Source of the DNA: JBFJVZ01 sp041623895
GTDB lineage: Bacteria; Planctomycetota; Planctomycetia; Pirellulales; Pirellulaceae
Assembly: GCA_041623895.1 (NCBI GenBank)
Contig: JBFJVZ010000222.1
Location: 1-12,413, forward strand
Reading direction: 5' to 3'
Length of the DNA stretch: 12,413 nucleotides
Of the stretch, positions 1-7,100 are shown in pieces (the first letter of the stretch is position 1; each line of letters opens with the position of its first letter). Made by a program: the position numbers and the translations under genes. Below the pieces are notes generated by a model, which had not been told where the DNA came from, did not search any database, and saw only the letters and a program-made list of their open reading frames with translations.

Positions 1-154
1 CCATCCAAAGAATGGCTGCAACGGCGCAGATCCCCAACACGGCGACGGTGATCTGCACGCCCCGTTGTTCCAGCGGCAGGCGCGGATTTTGCCCGAGTTT
101 CCGCGTCTCTTTCCCCGTCGGCTCGATTTCTGTGTGCTGGCCGTCCTCTTCCAC
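1..154 (-). CDS. Partial gene: N-terminus of a single-pass membrane protein, function unknown
   Basis: The left window edge cuts this gene; 51 residues are visible. The start is chosen as GTG (152-154 on the plus strand reads CAC) because a strong GGAGGGGGG stretch lies just upstream on the minus strand at good spacing, and the only other upstream starts lie inside a repeat. The visible protein begins VEEDGQHTEIEPTGK, a polar and charged tail of about 30 residues. It continues into a hydrophobic segment (residues about 33-51, VQITVAVLGICAVAAILW) that looks like one transmembrane helix with the charged N-terminus in the cytoplasm. Short N-terminal tail plus one helix is the layout of several planctomycete anchored proteins, including ComEA-like helix-hairpin-helix proteins, but the diagnostic domain would lie outside the window. 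The gene is divergent from nadC. No function is assigned. Confidence 0.6.
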   Translation of the reverse strand, partial: MEEDGQHTEIEPTGKETRKLGQNPRLPLEQRGVQITVAVLGICAVAAILWM

Positions 155-175
155 GGGTGCCCCCCCTCCGTCCTC

Positions 176-226
176 GCTGCCAGTCAACTCTGCTGCCGCT
201 GCCAGGCAACTTTGCTGCCAGGCAAC
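176..226. repeat. Three copies of a 13-bp direct repeat in the divergent intergenic region
   Basis: GCTGCCAGGCAAC occurs at 198-210 and 214-226 exactly, and at 176-188 with one change (G to T at the ninth base). The core TGCC-GGCA is itself palindromic. The copies lie just upstream of the Shine-Dalgarno site of the minus-strand gene, so they are probably in its 5' leader or are operator sites. A weak minus-strand promoter can be drawn above them (TTGTGT at 299-304 and TACAAT at 275-280, 18-bp spacer). The rest of the 155-414 gap holds the nadC promoter candidate and nothing else recognisable. Confidence 0.55.
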
Positions 227-323
227 CCCTATCGCAACTTGCCTGATCGACGGATTATCAGCAATGACGCGCGGATTGTATAGTCAGCTGCTGTGCACAC
301 ACAACGGCACTCAGCGTGAACGA

Positions 324-353
324 TTGACCGTCTCGAAATTCGGGGAGCATATT
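324..353 (+). promoter_or_regulatory. Candidate sigma-70-type promoter for nadC
   Basis: TTGACC (324-329, five of six matches to the -35 consensus) is followed after 18 bp by CATATT (348-353, four of six to the -10). Transcription would start near 360 and give a leader of about 55 nt before the nadC ATG at 415. It is a by-eye match only, and planctomycete promoters are often poorly conserved. Confidence 0.35.
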
Positions 354-414
354 GATCACTCATGGCTGCACGGAAGTCTTACGCTATTCGAGAAACACTC
401 GCAGATTTTGACTG

Positions 415-1344
415 ATGAGCGATTACATCACTGTTAGGGCCGATGAGGCGCTGGAAAATGACTTGCGTGCCATCGTACGTCTTTCGATTGCCGAAGATCT
501 GAATCGCACCGTCGATTGGACCACCGTTTGTTTGATCGGGGATGACATTGAGGGCGGTTGCCAGATCGTCCCCAGAGAATCCGGCATATGCGCAGGACTC
601 GTGACGCTGCCCTGGATCATCGAAGAATTCGACGGAGAGTTGGAAGCGGAGATCTTGGGCCACGATGGTGGACCACTGCTTGCCGGCCAGCCGATTGCCA
701 GACTTCGCGGCAACGTCCGTGACCTGTTGACGGCCGAGCGTACGATTTTGAACATCTTGTGCCGACTGTGCGGCGTGGCCACGCAAACACATCGCTATGT
801 GAAGGCAATCGAGGGGAACAAGGCACGTTTGTACGACACTCGGAAAACAACGCCAGGTTGGCGATTATTAGAAAAGTATGCGGTCTCCTGCGGTGGCGGC
901 CGCAACCATCGTCGCGGACTGTACGACGGTTTCTTGATCAAGGACAACCATCTCGCCTTGGGTGGTGGCCAGGATGGCCCGCTTTCGGTTGCTGACGCGG
1001 CGCAGCGGGCACTGCGGTGGCGGTCGTCCAAGGTCGATGGCATGACGGCGCCGCCCATCGTTGAAGTTGAAGTTGATTCGCTGGCACAATTGCGCCAGCT
1101 GCTGCCGATTGGTCCCAACATTGTTTTGTTGGACAACTTTCAGTTGCAGCAACTAGCCGAGGCGGTAGCGATCCGCGACGCCGCCAATCCGGCCGTCGAA
1201 CTGGAAGCATCCGGTAATGTCAAAATCGATACGATCGCTGCAATCGCGGCAACGGGTGTCGATCGTATCAGTAGCGGCGCGTTAACTCACCAAGCCACCT
1301 GGTTGGACCTTGGTTTGGATTGGTTCGACGCCACGACAAGCTAG
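415..1344 (+). CDS. nadC: Nicotinate-nucleotide pyrophosphorylase (carboxylating), NadC
   Basis: Quinolinate phosphoribosyltransferase condenses quinolinate with PRPP, releasing CO2 and diphosphate, to give nicotinate mononucleotide in de novo NAD synthesis in the cytosol. The 309-aa length is close to the usual 280-300 aa. The N-terminal sandwich domain covers about residues 15-120 and the catalytic barrel follows. Signature blocks are intact: TRKTTPG (142-148), the GGGRNHRRGLYDGFLIKDNH block (160-179, with H165, R166 and K176), EVEVDS (217-222), LLDN (238-241), EASGN (264-268) and SSGALTH (286-292). The N-terminus carries a few more residues than short homologues. The start is fixed because an in-frame TGA lies one codon upstream; no clear Shine-Dalgarno is seen. 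No nadA or nadB is adjacent. The next gene runs the same way after 82 bp. Confidence 0.97.
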   Translation: MSDYITVRADEALENDLRAIVRLSIAEDLNRTVDWTTVCLIGDDIEGGCQIVPRESGICAGLVTLPWIIEEFDGELEAEILGHDGGPLLAGQPIARLRGNVRDLLTAERTILNILCRLCGVATQTHRYVKAIEGNKARLYDTRKTTPGWRLLEKYAVSCGGGRNHRRGLYDGFLIKDNHLALGGGQDGPLSVADAAQRALRWRSSKVDGMTAPPIVEVEVDSLAQLRQLLPIGPNIVLLDNFQLQQLAEAVAIRDAANPAVELEASGNVKIDTIAAIAATGVDRISSGALTHQATWLDLGLDWFDATTS

Positions 1345-1353
1345 GGTTTTGCG

Positions 1354-1374
1354 AGCGATGATCCGCACATCGCT
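1354..1374 (+). terminator. Perfect 7-bp stem-loop after nadC
   Basis: AGCGATG (1354-1360) pairs perfectly with CATCGCT (1368-1374) across a 7-nt loop, ten bases beyond the nadC stop. No T-run follows, so it is not a classical intrinsic terminator. It could be a weak terminator or a 3' stabilising hairpin between nadC and the next gene. Confidence 0.25.
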
Positions 1375-1426
1375 GCGTCTACCAACCTGGCAATCAGGCG
1401 ATCGATGACCAATCGCCCCACAAACC

Positions 1427-2848
1427 ATGCAGTCCAGATCTAACATTACAGCTCACCGCCACTGGTGGGATTTTCTGCAACCGGCCTTGGACGCCGCCTC
1501 GATTCTCGCTGCCTTGACCGCCACCAAGCTGGTTGCCCGCGGCTGGGTCGATGACGCAGCACTGGCGATGGGGCTGGTTGCGGTGATTGTCTTTTTGCTG
1601 TCATCACAGTTGACCGGTCTGAGTCGTCGCTTTGAGGCTGGGAACGTTGACCGTGAAGTCACGTCCGTTGTCGCTACTTGGGCGCTCACGATTTTGGTGT
1701 TGTCGCTTTTGGGTTTCGCGACCCGTTACGGGGAGATGTTTTCCAGATCGATCATGCTGGCCTGGATTGTTCTGACGCCTGCACTGATCGGTTTGTCGCG
1801 AATGAGCTTGCGCGTGATCCAAATGGGGCTGTTGCGCCGCGGTGTGGGAACGCGCCGTGTCGCGATTGCCGGCTTCAACGACTTGGGACGTCAGACCGCG
1901 GCCAACATTCAGTCCGATCCTTCGCTGGGATTGAATCTGATCGGTTTCTACGACGACCGTGATGAGTCTCGGCAATCGTCTGACGAAGGCGGCGAACCGC
2001 TGCACGATGACCTGCATTTGGTCGGCAACCTGGAACAGCTGGTTCAGCGGGCTCGTGCGGGCCAAGTCGACACGGTTCTGATCACCCTGCCGATGCGGGC
2101 GGAGGATCGGATCCGATTCGTGCTCGATAAGCTAAGCGATTCAACGGTGTCGGTTTACATTGTACCCGACTTCTTTGTTTTTGAATTGTTGCATTCGCGC
2201 TGGACCAGCATGGGTGGACTTCCCGCGGTCAGCGTATTTGAGAATCCATTATTCGGCGTCGACGGAGTCGTCAAACGCGTTGCCGATTTGTTGATCGCGA
2301 CGGCAGGTTTAATCGCCGTCGCCATGCCGATGGTTTTGATCGCAATTGCGGTCAAACTTTCCTCATCCGGACCTGTCTTCTTTCGGCAAAAACGATACGG
2401 TCTGGATGGACGAGAAATTCTGGTATGGAAGTTTCGCTCGATGCGCACCTGCGACAACGGACCGGTCGTCAAACAAGCGACCAAGGGCGATCCGCGGATC
2501 ACACGCGTCGGAGCGATTCTTAGAAAAACCAGCCTGGATGAATTGCCACAGTTGTTTAACGTGATCGAAGGCACCATGTCCCTGGTCGGACCGCGGCCGC
2601 ACGCGTCGGCACACAACGAGCAGTACCGCAGCCTGATCCCGGGTTACATGCTCCGTCACAAAGTCAAACCGGGCATCACGGGACTGGCTCAAGTGAACGG
2701 CTGCCGCGGAGAAACGGAAACGATTGACAAAATGGAACGCCGAATCCAGTGGGATCACACCTACATCCGCAACTGGTCGGTATGGCTGGACTTGAAAATC
2801 TTGTTGAAAACACTGACGGTGGTCTGGAAACAAGACGAGGCCTATTAG
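1427..2848 (+). CDS. wcaJ: Undecaprenyl-phosphate glucose/galactose phosphotransferase, WcaJ/WbaP type
   Basis: This polyprenyl-phosphate hexose-1-phosphate transferase moves a sugar 1-phosphate from UDP-sugar to undecaprenyl phosphate in the inner membrane, the first committed step of exopolysaccharide or O-unit synthesis. The 473-aa size matches WcaJ/WbaP (about 465-475 aa). Four N-terminal membrane helices lie near residues 17-36, 43-62, 81-97 and 108-125. A Rossmann-like CoA-binding-type domain follows (GFNDLGRQ at 149-156, to about 245). The C-terminal bacterial sugar transferase domain (280-473) has the re-entrant helix with its proline (P301), the catalytic Asp-Glu pair (D371-E372 in KTSLDELPQLFNV), LVGPRPH (386-392) and a WcaJ-like ending YIRNWSVWLDLKIL. 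The sugar cannot be told from sequence; glucose is the default for the family. No glycosyltransferases are adjacent, so it is detached from a polysaccharide cluster within this window. The ATG has little Shine-Dalgarno support. Confidence 0.93.
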   Translation: MQSRSNITAHRHWWDFLQPALDAASILAALTATKLVARGWVDDAALAMGLVAVIVFLLSSQLTGLSRRFEAGNVDREVTSVVATWALTILVLSLLGFATRYGEMFSRSIMLAWIVLTPALIGLSRMSLRVIQMGLLRRGVGTRRVAIAGFNDLGRQTAANIQSDPSLGLNLIGFYDDRDESRQSSDEGGEPLHDDLHLVGNLEQLVQRARAGQVDTVLITLPMRAEDRIRFVLDKLSDSTVSVYIVPDFFVFELLHSRWTSMGGLPAVSVFENPLFGVDGVVKRVADLLIATAGLIAVAMPMVLIAIAVKLSSSGPVFFRQKRYGLDGREILVWKFRSMRTCDNGPVVKQATKGDPRITRVGAILRKTSLDELPQLFNVIEGTMSLVGPRPHASAHNEQYRSLIPGYMLRHKVKPGITGLAQVNGCRGETETIDKMERRIQWDHTYIRNWSVWLDLKILLKTLTVVWKQDEAY

Positions 2849-2866
2849 GCTTGGTCCCCAAAAGTC

Positions 2867-2931
2867 GTAGCCGGAGTCGCCAGACTTCGGTCCGCATCTT
2901 GGAAAACCTGAATTCTCGCGAATCCAGCTAC
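2867..2931. repeat. BIME/REP-like inverted pair of GTAG hairpins
   Basis: Two 22-nt arms (2867-2888 and 2910-2931) are imperfect inverted copies of each other (18 of 22 positions), separated by 21 nt, starting 18 nt after the wcaJ stop. Each arm begins, read from its outer end, with GTAG and then folds by itself into an 8-bp stem with one G-T wobble and a 4-nt loop: CCGGAGTC/GACTTCGG with loop GCCA on the plus strand, and CTGGATTC/GAATTCAG with loop GCGA on the minus strand. A GTAG tetranucleotide followed by a short hairpin, in opposed pairs, is the design of REP/BIME elements spread by RAYT (TnpA-REP, Y1) transposases. It may also limit transcription downstream of wcaJ. Confidence 0.6.
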
Positions 2932-2941
2932 GTGTTCGCGA

Positions 2942-3181
2942 TTATTTGTTGAGTTTTGGGACAAAGCCTGCCAGTGCTGCTTCGAGTCGGTTTTTGTGCG
3001 CCGCGAAAGGGCCGATTCCGGCATGGCGGACGGTTCGCCCCTACTGGTTCGCTGGTTTACCACGGCCGGGCAGTGTGCCGGCCCACTTTTTCTTGAGCCT
3101 TGCTGCACTTGCAGCGGCCACGGCCCCATAATGGTTCTCTTCCAACGGGTGGAAGCACCAAGTCTGCGAGAGGGTATCCAT
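2942..3181 (-). pseudogene. Possible decayed small ORF with one in-frame TAG, antisense to the gap before the DUF4132 gene
   Basis: On the minus strand an ATG at 3181 opens a frame of 46 codons (beginning MDTLSQTWCFHPLEENHYG and containing ARLKKKWAGTLPGRGKPANQ). It meets TAG at 3041-3043, then continues in the same frame for 32 codons (GRTVRHAGIGPFAAHKNR to FVPKLNK) to TAA at 2942-2944. Both halves look protein-like, and a single TAG in place of TGG (Trp) or CAG (Gln) would explain the break. The ATG overlaps the plus-strand ATG of the DUF4132 gene in the palindrome CCATGG. It is not recognised as any family and may be chance. Apart from this, the BIME and the terminator candidate, the 2849-3179 gap shows nothing further. 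Confidence 0.2.
3064..3091 (+). terminator. Candidate intrinsic terminator upstream of the DUF4132 gene
   Basis: GGCCGG (3064-3069) pairs with CCGGCC (3078-3083) over an 8-nt loop, followed after CAC by a T-run (3087-3091) and CTT. The position, about 215 bp past wcaJ and about 90 bp before the next start, would separate the two transcription units. The stem is short and the T-run is displaced by three bases, so support is modest. A further small hairpin (GCTGC/GCAGC, 3102-3115) lies just beyond. Confidence 0.3.
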
Positions 3182-4109
3182 GGCGACAGCGGCTGCGGAA
3201 AGATCGGAAGCCACACAAGATGCGGCGGAAACAATCACCTGGCTGGATGCCGACAAGGATTACGCGTTGGGGATTGAAAAAGGCAAACTGGTTTGCCGAA
3301 ACCCCAAAGGCAAACAACTGGCCACGGTCCCCAAATGGTTGAAAGAAACCGATCTGGCCGAGCAGTTGTTGGCGATGTGTGAATGGATCGAAGAACATCG
3401 CAACGAATGTTTGCGGCGAGTGGAAACGTGGATGTTGCGGTCGTTACCCGTGCCCCGCGAAGTCGTGCTGGAAGTTTGGCCCGATCCCGATTGGCGCGAC
3501 ATGCTTTGCAATCTGGTCGTGACTCCGACGGATGCCAAGGGAACGCCGGATGAATCGCAGACCGGCTTGTTGCGTGACGTTGACTCCAAGAAGGGCGTCG
3601 GCGTTGTCGACCGAGACGGCGAAACGCAATGGATCAAAGCGGCACAGATTCTGATCCCGCATCCAATTCTGATTGACGGCTTGGATGACTTGCGAGAGAT
3701 CGCTGCCGACATGGAGTTCACGCAGCCGGTCGAGCAGCTTTTCCGACCTGTCTTTGCGGCCACGGATGAACAAAATAAAAAGTCATCCATCAACGACTTT
3801 GCCAATGGCAAGTTTGAGCAATTGAACTTTGCCAGCTCACTCTGCCGCCGGCTCGGTTGCCCCGTCCGCGGCGGATACGCTTGCATGAAAGTTTGGGAAA
3901 ACGCGATACCAATCGAAGCGCGTTATTGGATCGGTGATCAATACCCTGAAGCGGAAACCTACACCGGCGATTTGATCTTCGTTGACTCCGAGCAAAATCC
4001 GCAGCCGATTGCTGATGTCGGCCCAGTGACGTTTAGCGAAGGGATGCGAATGGCATCGCAGATTTATGCCAAGCGGTCGGTTGAGAAAGAGGAAGGGGAG
4101 GACGAGTGA
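3180..4109 (+). CDS. Free-standing DUF4132-type protein, function unknown
   Basis: A soluble 309-aa protein without signal peptide or membrane segment. It follows the pattern I recall for the C-terminal module of DUF4132 proteins such as E. coli YehI and MolR. The first half has TITWLDADKDY (18-28), KGKQLATVPKWLK (43-55), and a helix ending in a block like the family's 'leuMLxxG' segment (VETWMLRSL, 81-89). The DUF4132 core spans about 155-298: HPILI (161-165), DLREIAADMEFTQPVEQLFRPVF (170-192, matching the family's 'IxQPFxQLxRPVY'), then GPVTFSEGMR (281-290, like 'DPVxFSEVLR'). The tail is acidic (EKEEGEDE). DUF4132 is usually the end of a protein of 1000 aa or more, so a stand-alone copy is unusual. 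The start is supported by GAGAGGG (3168-3174), 5 nt before the ATG. Its stop overlaps the next start (TGATG), implying translational coupling and shared function. The biochemical role is unknown. Confidence 0.75.
   Translation: MATAAAERSEATQDAAETITWLDADKDYALGIEKGKLVCRNPKGKQLATVPKWLKETDLAEQLLAMCEWIEEHRNECLRRVETWMLRSLPVPREVVLEVWPDPDWRDMLCNLVVTPTDAKGTPDESQTGLLRDVDSKKGVGVVDRDGETQWIKAAQILIPHPILIDGLDDLREIAADMEFTQPVEQLFRPVFAATDEQNKKSSINDFANGKFEQLNFASSLCRRLGCPVRGGYACMKVWENAIPIEARYWIGDQYPEAETYTGDLIFVDSEQNPQPIADVGPVTFSEGMRMASQIYAKRSVEKEEGEDE
4095..4101 (+). promoter_or_regulatory. Strong ribosome binding site deciding the start of the giant gene
   Basis: GGGGAGG (4095-4101) lies 7 nt before ATG 4109 but only 4 nt before the in-frame GTG at 4106. 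The spacing favours ATG 4109, which shares its A with the upstream stop codon (TGATG), a typical coupled-translation junction. Confidence 0.65.
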
Positions 4110-7100
4110 TGAATGTAGCGACGTTGCGGTTGGAGGCCGGTGGGCTGGTTCCGGTCAAGACAAAAGTCGACGAAGCAGCCACTGAACAGATTGTCGCCCG
4201 TACGTATTGTCACCCCGCACTCGGTGGGCGGCCTGTCGTGCGTCTGGCCTCCGACCGGTTGGGAGAAGCCGAAGATTTGGCGATGGAGTTTTTGGGCTTT
4301 GACAAGCCCGCAGTCTCCAAGCCGTTGGCGGTCCAACATCGCCGCAGTCTGAGCTTTGCCGCCTGGGCATTGATCAATGATTCTGACAACGCTCGCTACG
4401 CGCTGGATCTGGTCAAGCGGATGAAGGCCGCGGCACGCAAGGCCAAATCAAAACCGGGGCACGCCTGGGATGCGTACATGGAATTTTCCAAGGAACTGGG
4501 GAAATCAGCCGCTCATTTTTTGCCGCCGTACTGGGAAGAAGTCGGCCGCACGTTCAAGGACCTGGGCAATTTTACGTACGCCGGACGAGCCCTGACTCGA
4601 TCATTGGAAGCCGAACGAGTGCATGCGCTGGAATCAGACCGTGCCCGGCGTCGCGACGTCGTTTTGGAATTCGTGCTGGCCGGTTGCCTGGCCGGCAAGG
4701 CGCTGTCGGATTATGCCAGCGACTTGATGGATCAGTATTCGCCGGAGGAAGCCTTCAAGATTTTCCGCGATCTGTGTGTCCGGCGGACGCGCGGCGGAAT
4801 GGCTCCCTGGGCGGCGATGCCCAAGGATTTCGCTAAGGTCGCCAAGGCGGCTGATTTGGACGGCGACGCGGAATTGGAAACCTGGTTGGAGGAAGTGATC
4901 GAAACCCCCGCGATGGGACGCGTTTCCATTCAGTTCTGGAAAACATGCAAGAAACACGTTCAACGAATCGTGCAACGGAATCCCTCGTTTGCGGTTGCCC
5001 TGCTTCGTCACACCAAACCGGAAGAGACGTATTACGACGACAAAACGCTGCCTTGGATCGAGCTGCTGAAAAACTGGGGTGTGCTGGAGTATCTGTGGCA
5101 GGATGAGCACAACGGCGCGCCGCCGCTGGGCGAACCGATCGCCGAATGGTTTGGTCGAGTGCTGCGATTTGAATTGCCCGTATCGTTAACGGTGCTGGAG
5201 ATGCTTGAAAAGCTCCAGCCGCGACTAAAGGACGAGGATGTGCCGCTTCCGCTGTCGTTGAAACAGCGTTATCGCTCTGACGTCATCGACATCGACGTGT
5301 TGGAAACGTGTTTGGCAAGTGGCATCAAAGTTGACGATCCTCCCGAGGAAATGGGCGTTACCTTTGATGGTTGGTTGATGGCCGAACCGGACCATCCCTT
5401 CCGCAACAGCGATATTGTTCACAGCGCCAAGGATGATCGTTTCAAGACCGCGATTCTGTCCGCCTTGACCGAAGCGATTTCCTGCCGCGGTGGTGCCCAC
5501 AGCCGCGGCTGGCGACAGGAAGACGTCTTGCAGCGACCGTTTCCCGAAGCTGCCGGTGAGCGCCCGGGAATCATGAAACTTTGGCACGAACATTTTGCCG
5601 GCGTGCTTGCTAATTTGGACGGCTGCGGCCTGGCGAGTTTCCGCATCGCAGTGGGCCAACTGCAGCAGACGTTTTGGCCGGAGTCGCTTCAGCACTTTCC
5701 CGATTTGGCGGAGCAATTAAATAGGATTGACCCGGCGGAAATGTTGATGCGGACGCTGCAAGCCGGCGTCTTTGCCGAATATGGCTGGACGGACTTGGAA
5801 GCGGCAATCAAGGAGCACAAGCTGAACATCAAACGCGACCGTTACGGAGACACGAACATCCAGTTGCTGTTTCCCGATGTTTTGGTGCAGGACGGAGTCA
5901 AGGCAGTCGCGGTTGGCCCCAAGGGAGTCCGCAGTTGGGAAATGAAACTGCCCAAAAAAGCGGAGATCGAATCACTGTATCCCGTCGCTGACGACCTGGC
6001 GATCGAGTATCAGGACCGATCGAGTTACGAACGATTTCTGATTTGGGCCAGTGACCCCAAGACAAAGCACAAAGCTGAATACCGCAGTCGTTATGGCACC
6101 ACGACACCAACAGCGACTGAACTGGACGACGGCAGCCTCTTCATCGGTACCCGTGCGGTGCGGCCCGCCGACAAGAAACTGCCCGAAACCAAAGATTATT
6201 TGCATGATGGCGAACGGTTCTGGCGCGTCGAACGCGAATACGTCGGCGGCGAGGATGGCTATCAAACCACTGTCGATGAAATCGACCCACAGACTGGTAA
6301 GAAGATCCGCACCAGCGTTCCCGCTTTCTTTGAAAAGACCGATGGCGGTGAGATTGATTACGATATTTCGGAGTTGTTTGCCGCCCCGAAAGGTTTAGAT
6401 GATTCACCGCTGGGAATTTCCCAGCGCCTGATTGGTTGGAAGACCATCAAGCGGCGCGATGCCAGCTACGTTGGCGAAGGCATCGACGGACGCCGCTGGG
6501 ATAAACCGCTGATCACGCCGCAAGGCGATGCTGCCAGACCCATCGCCTTGCTTCCCCAACCAGGGACGGATGAGTATCTGCCCGTGACGACTCATGGCGG
6601 CCGGTCCGGCAATTATTGGATCTGGGATCCTGCCGGCAGAACCGTGGTCGCCGTTGTCGAAGACTTTGAAGACTTCAACGAGGATGAGCCCAGCGAGCAG
6701 GTCCTGGTGTTGCCGATCCGTTTTTGGCATTTGATGAAAGTCCGCGATCAAGGTTCGTCAAAGATTCTGCGAAAGTTGACGGAAAAGCAGTCGCAGGAAC
6801 TGTTGGCGGCCGCTGCCGCTGACCTGACGAATCGCAAGTCGTCTCGTCGAAAGAAAACACAGGATGACGGCGGCAAAGCCACGGTCGGTCGAATCCTGCC
6901 CGTTGTCGAAAAGTTGATCCCGCAGGCTCCCGAACCGCTGCAACTCGGCGTCGCGCGAACCGTCCAGCTAGCCGCTGAGCAGGCTGCCGCGTTTACGGCG
7001 ATCCGCGACAGCGCAACTGCGGGAAAATCAGGACAACAGATATCGGCGACCGGTGCGCGCGATCCCAAGGTCGATGCTGCCGCAGCACATTGGGGATTTG

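Noticed and set aside
12..437. Plus-strand open frame at the left edge (about 141 codons)
   Set aside because: It is antisense to the minus-strand membrane-protein start, runs through the 13-bp repeats and overlaps nadC. The composition is not protein-like; it is a shadow of the opposite strand and the intergenic region.
1604..2065. 153-codon minus-strand frame inside the sugar transferase gene
   Set aside because: The plus-strand frame has clear family motifs throughout. The antisense frame shows no motif and is a coding shadow.
7007..7030. Possible Walker A in the giant protein (residues 967-974, DSATAGKS)
   Set aside because: The first position is Asp rather than Gly or Ala, and no hydrophobic beta strand or Walker B partner was found, so it is not a P-loop.
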